Shown here: piece by piece, positions 7,173-14,982 of the stretch
Numbering within the stretch: position 1 is the first letter of the stretch
How the letters are laid out: every line of letters begins with the position of its first letter
NCBI GenBank assembly: GCA_964481775.1
Contig: CAYZUX010000002.1
Coordinates: forward strand, 31,743 to 95,742
Length of the DNA: 64,000 nt
DNA from: OLB16 sp964481775
GTDB taxonomy: Bacteria > Hinthialibacterota > Hinthialibacteria > OLB16
Direction: 5' to 3'
Notes under the pieces: model-generated
What the model saw: only the letters and a program-made list of their open reading frames with translations
What the model was told of the DNA's origin: nothing
The model's database searches: none
Translations under genes and position numbers: made by a program

Positions 7173-10163
7173 TCAATAACTCAAAGCGGCTTGAGGAATT
7201 ATTTCCCGGGTTTTGCCAGGAACCTGCCAGTAGAGTCTGAGCGCCTCACCCCCTCCAATCGTGTCGGAGTAGAGGATACGAATGGGATGCTTCCCTTGAG
7301 TCATCTGGAGAGGTGCCTGGAGGTAACGGTTTCTCTGCTCTTTGCCACCGGCTGTTTCGACCACTTTCTGTCCATCGATTTCCACCAGGGCATAGTCCCA
7401 GGCCTCGGTGCCAATCTGGTAACTGCCCTCCACCGGACAATCCAGAAAACCTTTCCACTCCATGCTGAGTGGGAATTTGTAGGGGGGATTCCAGCGGTAA
7501 TTAATGAAAGGATCCACCCAGACAAATTCCGGTTTTCCCTCCCACTTACGTCCACCATGCCAGTAGGTCATGCGCAATCCCCGCGGTAACATGCCCCGGT
7601 CATGGAATTGTTCGCCCCCCAATTCCTGCCAATCCCCGCCTCCAAGTGGAATGTACATCACCCGGGTCAGAGCCGTATAGGTCTGAGATGCGAAGGTAAA
7701 CTCGATTTGATGGGCTCCAGCCAGAAGATCCCTGGCGACTTCAGCGGTTCCTGCTCCAGGACTTGCATCCAAAATCTTTTCAGCGTCGATCCACAGAGTG
7801 AATCGATCGGGTGTCTCGATCCGGAAACGATAACCACCTTGCCTTCCCTCGGGGATGACCCACATCGCCTTGCCCTTGATCTGGAAAGGTGCAGGTAAAA
7901 CCAGTTCCGCCGGGTTAAAAGTGAGGACGGGTTGTGTCACCGAGGCCTTGAATGGAACCCCCTTATCCGAGCCTGAAAGATCAAGGGAAAAGCCACGATG
8001 CTTGAGCTTGATTTCAGAGGGAACGCGGTACCACCGGAAGATAGTCCCTCCCCATGGGTCCTTGGCATCCGTGCCAGTCACCTCCGGACCATACAGCCAC
8101 TCGATCCATGCCATCTTGTCGGGACGATTCTGGGGTTCCATCACAATGTAAAGGGCATCTTCATCAGGGGCCCCATGCGCGGGGAGTTCCTGTTGCACGA
8201 ACAGATGGTTCCGCCAGACCCCCTCCTTGTTGAGCAGCTTGAGCGAGTTATGACCATTCGCATCACTGACCGCATAGAACTTGCCCTGCTGAGTGTTGAC
8301 GAATTTAGCCATATCCACGAACTTGGCATCAAAATGAACATAGGGATCCCTTTTGGGGAGTTGGTCACGGAAATAGAGATGGTACTCCCCCCACCAGAAG
8401 AACCCGATGATCACCATGGCGCTCACCCACCCCATCCAACGGAGAGGCTCGGTAAGCCACCTCCGGCCAGGAAGACAGTCATCGGCAAGTGTGAGGCAGG
8501 CGATCCCCACCATACGCAATGCCACTGCTGACCAGATACAAATGACGGGGATAACACAGATCGCGCGGAGTGTATTGGGCGCCTCGATGGAGAGGACCAT
8601 TGGCAGAAGCATGGCGGTGAACCATCCCAGTGAAAACAGACCGAGACGGCTCCGCCAACGGACCAGGGCCCACATCATCCCCAATGGGAACAGAATCCCG
8701 GGAATGGGATGGACCATCGGGGCAAGCGAGTGATTATGACGTGGATTCACATCTCCACGAATGTGGAACATCCGGAAGGTCAGTGTGAGGTTGTCTTTGA
8801 TCCTCTGCCAGTTGGCACGCCAAGGTTCATCCAGATTCACAATACTGACCATATTGAGCCGTTCCGCGAACACCTCGGGATGATCTCTTCGGAAATCAAT
8901 CATCTCCTTGGCGCAGAAAAATGCCGCGGCACCAAAGAGGAGGAAACCCACCAGGTTCCAACGCCACAACTGGCGTTGCATGAACCAGCGGAGTCCGACA
9001 AAGCACGCCAGAACACCAGGGAAAAGGTACAGCGGTTTGTATGAGTAAATACTCAATCCAAAGCAATAACCCCCAACCAGCCAGATGGGGGCGGTTTTGA
9101 GGACATGCCAGATCCATTGTTTCCAGGTGGCACGGAAACTCACGCTTCCACTTCCCTCCGGCGGGGGAACGGGAAATTCATCTTTTGACTTGAAAGCGAG
9201 GAAAAAGAACAAGGCGGTGGCGGTAATGATGAGTGGTGCTTCAATGGCGTCATAAGCCACGCGCGAAAAGTTGACATGCCAACGGAAAGCCGCCAGGAAG
9301 GCCGCACCCAGAAGTGCCGTGGGAGCATCACACAGCCAGCGCAACAACAGGTACAACACGAGTACACCCAGAACTCCGGCGATCATGGTCGGAAGGCGGA
9401 TGCTGAATATCGAAGTGCCCAGCCATTTCATCGATAAGGCGATCTGATACATGTGGGCGGTGGCCTTACCGAAACCCTGGGGGGTGAATACAGGAACCTC
9501 GATGGATTCAAGTTGACGATTGAGGGAATCACGTTCCCCTTTGTAACGGTTGACTTCTCCCTGGAGCCTTTGCTTTTCAGCCCCATCGGTGGCTTTTTCC
9601 TCTTCGCTGGTCTTTTCCTTCAGGTTCCGGTTTGCTTCAGAAAGTTTCTGGCGCAGTTCCTTGATGTGTGCCTGATTCTCCGGTTTCCATTCCTGGAGGA
9701 AATCCCGCCCGATCATCGCGTTGGTACTTTCGTCGTAATGCAAACCATACGGAAACTCATTCCCTCTATGGAAACGCATTACGATCGCCATCAGGAGGAT
9801 CAATCCCAACAAGACCAGTTCAGTTTGCCAGGGGAGGGATGCCTTACGACGGCTTGGCAGGTCAGGTACCAGAAGAAGACCCAGAGCGAAGAGACCCATG
9901 GCGCCCAGAAGCAGGTAATAGGGGCGTGCAGATCTCTGATAATCCACCCAGGGAAAATGATCCGGGTACTGAGGATTCACAAGCGGTTTGAGAGTAATCC
10001 CCTTGTAGGCAACGAAATCGGGGGAACACATTCCAATCAGATCACAAAGATACAGGACGCTGTAACCAGCCAGGATCATTCCCGCGAGAAGCAGAACAAT
10101 GGCGGGAAAGAGACGGAGGCCCCTGGGAAAGAAAGAAGGAGTGGCTGGAAGGGTGGGTTCCAT
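7173..10163 (-). CDS. GT39-type membrane glycosyltransferase with coiled-coil insert and PA14-like C-terminus
   Basis: The 996-residue protein has many membrane helices in its N-terminal two thirds. The acidic pair of the GT39/ArnT/PMT class is visible as HYDES (Asp144-Glu145) in the first external loop. A highly charged heptad-rich stretch (about 163-223) is inserted just after it. The last ~250 residues are soluble: a beta-rich region (about 740-860) and then a PA14-like domain containing SMEWKGFLDCPVEGSY and a typical RLYW strand near the end. The enzyme would transfer a sugar from a polyprenyl-phosphate donor to a surface acceptor on the periplasmic side; PA14 may bind glycan. It follows pheS on the same strand after 154 nt with no obvious functional link. 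Confidence 0.85.
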   Translation of the reverse strand: MEPTLPATPSFFPRGLRLFPAIVLLLAGMILAGYSVLYLCDLIGMCSPDFVAYKGITLKPLVNPQYPDHFPWVDYQRSARPYYLLLGAMGLFALGLLLVPDLPSRRKASLPWQTELVLLGLILLMAIVMRFHRGNEFPYGLHYDESTNAMIGRDFLQEWKPENQAHIKELRQKLSEANRNLKEKTSEEEKATDGAEKQRLQGEVNRYKGERDSLNRQLESIEVPVFTPQGFGKATAHMYQIALSMKWLGTSIFSIRLPTMIAGVLGVLVLYLLLRWLCDAPTALLGAAFLAAFRWHVNFSRVAYDAIEAPLIITATALFFFLAFKSKDEFPVPPPEGSGSVSFRATWKQWIWHVLKTAPIWLVGGYCFGLSIYSYKPLYLFPGVLACFVGLRWFMQRQLWRWNLVGFLLFGAAAFFCAKEMIDFRRDHPEVFAERLNMVSIVNLDEPWRANWQRIKDNLTLTFRMFHIRGDVNPRHNHSLAPMVHPIPGILFPLGMMWALVRWRSRLGLFSLGWFTAMLLPMVLSIEAPNTLRAICVIPVICIWSAVALRMVGIACLTLADDCLPGRRWLTEPLRWMGWVSAMVIIGFFWWGEYHLYFRDQLPKRDPYVHFDAKFVDMAKFVNTQQGKFYAVSDANGHNSLKLLNKEGVWRNHLFVQQELPAHGAPDEDALYIVMEPQNRPDKMAWIEWLYGPEVTGTDAKDPWGGTIFRWYRVPSEIKLKHRGFSLDLSGSDKGVPFKASVTQPVLTFNPAELVLPAPFQIKGKAMWVIPEGRQGGYRFRIETPDRFTLWIDAEKILDASPGAGTAEVARDLLAGAHQIEFTFASQTYTALTRVMYIPLGGGDWQELGGEQFHDRGMLPRGLRMTYWHGGRKWEGKPEFVWVDPFINYRWNPPYKFPLSMEWKGFLDCPVEGSYQIGTEAWDYALVEIDGQKVVETAGGKEQRNRYLQAPLQMTQGKHPIRILYSDTIGGGEALRLYWQVPGKTREIIPQAALSY

Positions 10164-10317
10164 GACAAGGGTTGATTATTAAAGATAGTAAGGTGGATGA
10201 ACAAGGGCAGGGCTTCGAATCTTTTTTGAGTCATCGAGCCGGGGGGTTGCCACACGGCTTACTCCCGGACTGAGGGGAAGCAGGGTAATCTGGAGATGAT
10301 GATAAAAAGCGAGGAGC

Positions 10318-11355
10318 CTACACTCCGCACCTTGCCCCACGGAACTGCTGGAGCACGCGCAGGTCGTTTTCATACAACATGCGGATGTCGGGGATGCCAT
10401 ACTTGATCATCGCCAAGCGTTCGACCCCCATGCCAAAGGCGAAACCGCTCCACTCCTCAGGATCAATCTGGCAGGCCAGGAGCACATTGGGATGCACCAA
10501 TCCCGCACCGCCCATTTCGAGCCAGCGCCCCTTGCCCAGAGTGGTCTCAAACCACATATCCACCTCCGCACTCGGTTCGGTGAAAGGGAAGAAGCTCGGA
10601 CGGAAACGCAGGGAGGCCTCGGGACCGAAGAGCCCTTTCATCAGGGTCTCCAGAGTCCATTTCAGATGCCCCATGGAGATTCCCTTCCCTACCAGAAGAC
10701 CTTCAATCTGGTGGAACATCGGCAGGTGGGTTGGGTCGCTGTCTCGCCGGTAGACTCTTCCAGGCACTAAAACCTTAAGGGGCGGTTTGTGGTTCTCCAT
10801 GAAGTGAATCTGCCCGTTGGATGTGTGCGAACGCAGGAGCAAGCCTCCCTCCAAAAAGAAGGTGTCCTGCATATCACGGGCGGGGTGGTCCGGGGGGAAA
10901 TTCAAAGCCTCGAAGTTGTAGTAATCGCTCTCGATCTCACGGTCATCATGGATGTCATAGCCCATCCGCATGAAGATCGAAGTGACTTCATCGATGATCA
11001 GACTGACAGGGTGGCAAGAACCAACCTCCGCGCCACGTCCAGGCAGGGTGATATCGAGCCGCTCTTCCTCCAGGCGTCTGGCCAGAGCCAGCTCCTCCAG
11101 GCGCAGGCTGGCCTGCTCCAACGCTGCCTCAACCTCATCATGAAGGCGATTGACCTCGGCGCCGGCTTGCGGACGCTGTTCGGGCGGGAGTGCTCCAAGG
11201 CTTTTCAGGAGCCCCTTGATGGATCCTTTTTTTCCAAGAAACTGGACACGGACTTCTTCCAGGGCACGTAAATCGTTGACCTCCGCCAACGCTTTGAGAG
11301 CATTTGCACGGATGCTGCTTAGCTTTTCCGGGAGGTTTGTATCCACGACCGTCAT
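10318..11355 (-). CDS. pheS: Phenylalanyl-tRNA synthetase alpha subunit
   Basis: The 345-residue protein is of normal length for the bacterial alpha subunit. It has the N-terminal coiled coil (about 1-100), motif 2 around PGRVYRRDSDPTHLPMFHQI, and the C-terminal motif 3 region FGMGVERLAM. It charges tRNA-Phe as an alpha2-beta2 enzyme with PheT. It is the last gene of thrS-infC-rpmI-rplT-pheS, a conserved bacterial order. The usual pheT does not follow: the next gene is a glycosyltransferase, so the beta subunit must be encoded elsewhere. A GGAG lies about 7 nt before the ATG. Confidence 0.97.
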   Translation of the reverse strand: MTVVDTNLPEKLSSIRANALKALAEVNDLRALEEVRVQFLGKKGSIKGLLKSLGALPPEQRPQAGAEVNRLHDEVEAALEQASLRLEELALARRLEEERLDITLPGRGAEVGSCHPVSLIIDEVTSIFMRMGYDIHDDREIESDYYNFEALNFPPDHPARDMQDTFFLEGGLLLRSHTSNGQIHFMENHKPPLKVLVPGRVYRRDSDPTHLPMFHQIEGLLVGKGISMGHLKWTLETLMKGLFGPEASLRFRPSFFPFTEPSAEVDMWFETTLGKGRWLEMGGAGLVHPNVLLACQIDPEEWSGFAFGMGVERLAMIKYGIPDIRMLYENDLRVLQQFRGARCGV

Positions 11356-11375
11356 GGAAGCTCCGGAGACCGGGA

Positions 11376-11741
11376 TCAGTGCGCGGCAGAAAGGGCGCTC
11401 TTGGCCTGTTCGGCGATAGCGCCGAAGGCGGCCGCATCATCGATCGCCAGTCCCGCCAGGGTCTTCCGGTCGATCTCCACCCCGGCTTTGTTCAGACCAT
11501 CGATCAGCTGGCTGTAATTGAGGCCATGCTGACGAGCCGCGGCACCGATCCGGACAATCCACAGGGCACGGAACTCGCGTTTGCGCCTCCGGCGGTCACG
11601 GTAGGAGTACGCCAAAGCTTTCCAGACACCGGCATGGGCGGAGCGGTAGAGCTTCCCGCGGCCAGCGAAAAAGCCTTTGGCCATCTTCATCACTTTTTTC
11701 CGGCGCCGCCTGGAAGCCGGATTATTGGTTGCGCGTGGCAT
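11376..11741 (-). CDS. rplT: 50S ribosomal protein L20
   Basis: The 121-residue protein is strongly basic. The family features are present: an N-terminal Arg/Lys-rich tail (SRRRRKKVMKMAKGF), YRDRRRRKREFRALWI, and LNYSQLIDGLNKAGVEIDRK. It binds 23S rRNA early in large-subunit assembly. It sits 20 nt upstream of pheS and 133 nt downstream of rpmI; that longer gap carries two hairpins. The start is supported by AAGGAG about 10 nt upstream. Confidence 0.97.
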   Translation of the reverse strand: MPRATNNPASRRRRKKVMKMAKGFFAGRGKLYRSAHAGVWKALAYSYRDRRRRKREFRALWIVRIGAAARQHGLNYSQLIDGLNKAGVEIDRKTLAGLAIDDAAAFGAIAEQAKSALSAAH

Positions 11742-11803
11742 TTCCTGTTTTCTCCTTAGTCAACCTTGTCGGGTGGGATTTACCCTTTGTCCCTGGTCAT
11801 TTT

Positions 11804-11869
11804 TGTAGGGTGGGGCTTGCCCCACCTGGTGCAGCAACGGGGGAAATCGTCGGCGGGTCGAGCCCCGCC
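11804..11869. repeat. Two palindromic intergenic hairpins between rpmI and rplT
   Basis: 11804-11827 contains GGTGGGG-CAA-GCCCCACC (as read on the minus strand) plus flanking CCTACA. The same 24-base unit recurs at 57104-57127 with one mismatch. 11852-11869 holds a second hairpin with 6-bp arms GGCGGG/CCCGCC, immediately after the rpmI stop codon. Both could fold in the operon mRNA and modulate rplT-pheS expression. Because one unit recurs elsewhere, a mobile REP-like origin is more likely than a dedicated L20 leader. Confidence 0.7.
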
Positions 11870-11874
11870 CTGCC

Positions 11875-12069
11875 TCACAATCCAAGCATCCTCCGGACAC
11901 GACCCGCATCGGTGGACGCAACCGTGGTGGCTTTGCGCAACCCTCTTTTGCGTTTCGTGTTCTTGCTGGTCAGGAGGTGGCTGTGATAAGCCTTATTCCT
12001 CTTGATCTTCCCCTTCTTCGTCAAAGAGAAGCGTTTCGCCGCGCTTCTCAGTGTCTTCACCTTCGGCAT
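11875..12069 (-). CDS. rpmI: 50S ribosomal protein L35
   Basis: The 64-residue protein begins MPKVKTLRSAAKRFSLTKKG and ends RVRRMLGL, matching the family's length and basic composition. An AAGGAG lies 7 nt before the ATG at 12069. The first 77 nt of the gene also encode, in another frame, the acidic tail of infC (see that entry). Downstream there is only 133 nt of hairpin-bearing sequence before rplT. Confidence 0.97.
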   Translation of the reverse strand: MPKVKTLRSAAKRFSLTKKGKIKRNKAYHSHLLTSKNTKRKRGLRKATTVASTDAGRVRRMLGL

Positions 12070-12712
12070 GTTTCTCTCCTTCATTAACGGGAGTGGCTCC
12101 CGCCTTGGCTTCTTTCTCTTCCTGCTTCCTCAGGCGTTCCAGGCGTGCTTTTTCCGCCTTGACTCCCGCCGCATCCGGCCCCAGGACCATGATCATGTTC
12201 CGTCCCTCGGACTGAGGGCGAGATTCCACGATGGCGATGGTCTTCAGATCATCGATGACACGTTGGAGAAGCTTCATCCCGAATTCCAGGTGATTCCGCT
12301 CCCTGCCCCGGAACATCAACACAAATTTGACTTTGTCGTTTTGCAGGAGGAACTTCCGGGCACCACGAATCTTGACTTCATAGTCATTCTCGCTGATACG
12401 CGGGCGGAGTTTGACCTCCTTGACATCAATGGTGTGTTGTTTCCGCCGTGCATCCTTTTGCTTTTTTGCCTGCTCATACTTGTAGTTGCCGTAATCCATG
12501 ATCCGGCAAACATAAGGACGAGCCGCCGATGAGACCTCGACCAGGTCAAGCGCCGCCGCTTCCGCCCGTTTTAGGGCCTCCTGGATAGGGACGATACCGA
12601 CATGTTGCCCGCTCTCATCGATCAGGCGGACTTCACTCTCGCGGATATCGTGATTGATACGGTCTTTCGGCTTGGGGATCTTGCCGGGGATAAAACGCGG
12701 ACGCCGTAGGAT
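11993..12712 (-). CDS. infC: Translation initiation factor IF-3 with AUC start and acidic tail
   Basis: In-frame sequence before the first ATG encodes the complete IF-3 N-domain (RINHDIRESEVRLI, then IVPIQEALKRAE). The frame can only be entered at ATC 12712-12710, because the thrS stop codon lies in frame just upstream. AGGAGG is 9 nt before this ATC. Non-AUG starts are established for infC and allow IF-3 to autoregulate. The product is 239 residues, longer than the usual ~180, owing to a C-terminal extension rich in Glu, Asp and Lys. The last 25 codons overlap the start of rpmI in a different frame. IF-3 prevents subunit joining and checks start codons. Confidence 0.94.
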   Translation of the reverse strand: MLRRPRFIPGKIPKPKDRINHDIRESEVRLIDESGQHVGIVPIQEALKRAEAAALDLVEVSSAARPYVCRIMDYGNYKYEQAKKQKDARRKQHTIDVKEVKLRPRISENDYEVKIRGARKFLLQNDKVKFVLMFRGRERNHLEFGMKLLQRVIDDLKTIAIVESRPQSEGRNMIMVLGPDAAGVKAEKARLERLRKQEEKEAKAGATPVNEGEKHAEGEDTEKRGETLLFDEEGEDQEE

Positions 12713-12727
12713 TGCAGAATTCCTCCT

Positions 12728-14719
12728 CTAAACAGTCTGAACCGATGGTCTGGCCAGCTCCCGCTTCAGTCGCGAGAGCGCATCTTCCAAGGGCAGGCTT
12801 CCCTGGTCCCCTTGGGTACGCACCCTGATCGAAACACTCCCCTGCTCGGATTCACGTTTTCCGATCACGAGCATAAAGGGGACTTTTTCAGTTTCAGCGG
12901 AACGGATCTTGTAGCCGATCTTCTCCGCACGTTTGTCAAGTTCAGTACGAATACCCACTTGGCGGCAGTGAGCATACACTTTTTCCGCGTAAGGCAAAAC
13001 CTCATCCACCACCGGAAGGACCCGAACCTGCACCGGGGCCAGCCAGGAAGGGAAAGCGCCCGCGAAATGCTCGATCAGGATCCCCACGAAACGCTCGAAG
13101 GAACCGAAAGGCGCACGGTGAATCATAATCGGCCGATGGGGATTTCCATCGGCACCAGTATACTTGAGGTCAAATCGTTCGGGCAACACATAGTCCACTT
13201 GAACTGTACCCAGTTGCCACTCACGGTTCAGGCAGTCGCGTACCACGAAATCGATTTTGGGGCCATAAAAAGCGGCTTCTCCCAGCTCCTCACTGAAATC
13301 GAGGGTCATCCCTTTCAGCACATTGCGGATATTGGACTCGGCCTGGTCCCACAAGTTTGGACTGCCGCCATATTTATCGCTGCCGGGATCCCGTTTCCCA
13401 AAGCGGATCCTGTAATCTTTAAAGTCAAGGCTCTTAAGAACAAAGAGAACCAGGTCAACAGTCTGGGCCAGTTCCTCCTCGAGTTGCTCAGGAGTGACAA
13501 AGAGATGCGCATCATCCTGGGTGAACCCACGTACGCGGGTCATCCCGGAAAGCTCCCCCGACTGCTCATACCGGTAAACTGTTCCAAACTCGGCTAACCG
13601 GTAAGGCAGGTCCCGGTAGCTTTTGGGTGTGGCCTCGTAAATCTTGATGTGGTGCGGGCAATTCATCGGCTTGAGGAGGTAACCCTCCTCAGAGGTATCC
13701 TCCTCTGAGCCATGTTCATTCATATGGATCGGTGGGAATTGGGAGTCCTTGTAGTAGGGGAAATGACCACTGGTCCGGTAAAGGTCGAGCTTCCCGATAT
13801 GAGGCGTGTACACAGTCTGATAACCATACTCAACCAGTTTTCCACGCAGGAAGGATTCGAGTTCATAGCGGACCGCAGCCCCCTTGGGGAGCCAGAGAAC
13901 CAAACCGCCACCAACCTCGCTGGAAATCGTAAAGAGATCAAGTTCCTGACCGAGCTTGCGGTGATCACGCTTCTTGGCTTCTTCGATCTGTTCGAGATAG
14001 GTGTCCAATTCCTTCTGGCTTGGAAATGCGGTCAGGTAGACACGTTGGAGCTGTGGCTGGCTTTCATCCCCATGCCAATAAGCACCGGCGGTCATGAGCA
14101 GTTTGAAGGCTTTGATTCTTCCGGTACTGGGAACATGCGCTCCGAGACAGAGATCCACCCAATCTCCCTGGCGGTAACAGGAGATGGTTTCGCCACGCCG
14201 GTCGAGTTCCTCAATCATTTCTTCCTTGAATGGGTTACGTGTCTGTCCCAGGAGTGAGAGACTCTCCCGGGCACCCGATTCAACCCTCTCAAGGGGAACA
14301 TCCGCCGCACAGATCGTGGCCATCCGTTCCTCAATCTTCTTCAGGTCTTCAGAAGTAAAGGGACGATCCACCCGGAAATCATAGAAATAACGTTCATCTG
14401 CCCAGTCTCCAGCCGCTGGTTGAGCACCGGGGAACAATTCCATCACCGCCTGAGCCATCACATGACCACAGCTGTGTCTGTAAACCGCACGACCTTCCGG
14501 ATCTTTGAATGTAAGAATCCTGAGTGAGCCTGAATTCCGAATGGGAGCCGACAGATCCAGAACCCGGCCATTAACGGAAACAGCCAGTGCATCCGCCGCA
14601 AGACGTTTGCCGATGGATTGCGCCAGTTCCAGGCCTGTGATGCCCGGGGGGACCTTCCTCTCACTCCCATCCGGCAGGGTCAGATGGATATATTCATTTC
14701 CAGTATTGTCGGTTGACAT
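12728..14719 (-). CDS. thrS: Threonyl-tRNA synthetase
   Basis: The 663-residue enzyme has the full bacterial architecture: a TGS domain (about 8-70, LPDGSERKVPPGITGLELA), an editing domain (HSCGHVMAQAV and later DLCLGAHVPSTGRI), a class II catalytic core (about 250-545) with MNCPHHIKIY and the RYEQSGELSG-type motif 2, and an anticodon-binding domain (about 550-660, VRVLPVVDEVLPYAEKVY). It charges tRNA-Thr. It heads the protein-coding part of the operon, with a tRNA-Val gene and a hairpin upstream and infC 15 nt downstream. No T-box features were seen in its leader. Confidence 0.97.
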   Translation of the reverse strand: MSTDNTGNEYIHLTLPDGSERKVPPGITGLELAQSIGKRLAADALAVSVNGRVLDLSAPIRNSGSLRILTFKDPEGRAVYRHSCGHVMAQAVMELFPGAQPAAGDWADERYFYDFRVDRPFTSEDLKKIEERMATICAADVPLERVESGARESLSLLGQTRNPFKEEMIEELDRRGETISCYRQGDWVDLCLGAHVPSTGRIKAFKLLMTAGAYWHGDESQPQLQRVYLTAFPSQKELDTYLEQIEEAKKRDHRKLGQELDLFTISSEVGGGLVLWLPKGAAVRYELESFLRGKLVEYGYQTVYTPHIGKLDLYRTSGHFPYYKDSQFPPIHMNEHGSEEDTSEEGYLLKPMNCPHHIKIYEATPKSYRDLPYRLAEFGTVYRYEQSGELSGMTRVRGFTQDDAHLFVTPEQLEEELAQTVDLVLFVLKSLDFKDYRIRFGKRDPGSDKYGGSPNLWDQAESNIRNVLKGMTLDFSEELGEAAFYGPKIDFVVRDCLNREWQLGTVQVDYVLPERFDLKYTGADGNPHRPIMIHRAPFGSFERFVGILIEHFAGAFPSWLAPVQVRVLPVVDEVLPYAEKVYAHCRQVGIRTELDKRAEKIGYKIRSAETEKVPFMLVIGKRESEQGSVSIRVRTQGDQGSLPLEDALSRLKRELARPSVQTV

Positions 14720-14788
14720 TCTCGTTCTTCTCTCAGAAGTACCAGCACAGGACTGTCCTATCGCCAGAAAACCTCCTAAATAACAAAC

Positions 14789-14823
14789 AGCCCGTTCCCC
14801 GGACTCAGGCGCCGGGTACGGGC
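14789..14823 (-). terminator. Hairpin plus T-rich run between tRNA-Val and thrS
   Basis: On the minus strand a stem with arms GCCCGT-A-CCCGG and CCGGG-GA-ACGGGC closes a 9-nt loop and is followed by TGTTTGTTATTT. It lies after the tRNA 3' end and about 70 nt before thrS. It is a plausible intrinsic terminator of the tRNA transcript. It could also be a leaky attenuator if thrS is read from the same promoter. Confidence 0.6.
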
Positions 14824-14843
14824 CTCTTGTGTTACGGGGTTAA

Positions 14844-14920
14844 TGGTGGGCGCTACTGGACTTGAACCAGTGACCCCTTCCATGTCAAGGAAGTACTCTA
14901 GCCAGCTGAGCTAAGCGCCC
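14844..14920 (-). tRNA. tRNA-Val (GAC) with encoded CCA
   Basis: The reverse strand folds as a complete tRNA. The acceptor arm is GGGCGCT paired with AGCGCCC. The D arm contains TAGCTCAGCTGG, the anticodon stem is CTTCC/GGAAG around loop TTGACAT (anticodon GAC), and the T arm contains GGTTCAAGTCC. The discriminator A is followed by genomically encoded CCA (14846-14844). It decodes GUC/GUU valine codons. Confidence 0.96.
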
Positions 14921-14950
14921 TTTACTATAAGATTATCACGTGGCGGAGAA

Positions 14951-14977
14951 TGTATAAACCCTCTGGAAAGTTGTCAA
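14951..14977 (-). promoter_or_regulatory. Sigma70-type promoter for tRNA-Val
   Basis: On the minus strand TTGACA (14977-14972) and TATACA (14956-14951) are 15 nt apart, with transcription expected near 14944, about 24 nt before the mature tRNA. The spacing is a little short, but both hexamers are near consensus. The box overlaps the first possible ATG (14950) of the divergent methyltransferase gene, which argues for a later start there. Confidence 0.55.
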
Positions 14978-14982
14978 CAGCC

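Noticed and set aside
14720..14843. A T-box riboswitch upstream of thrS
   Set aside because: No T-box sequence or specifier hairpin was found; only one terminator-like hairpin is present.
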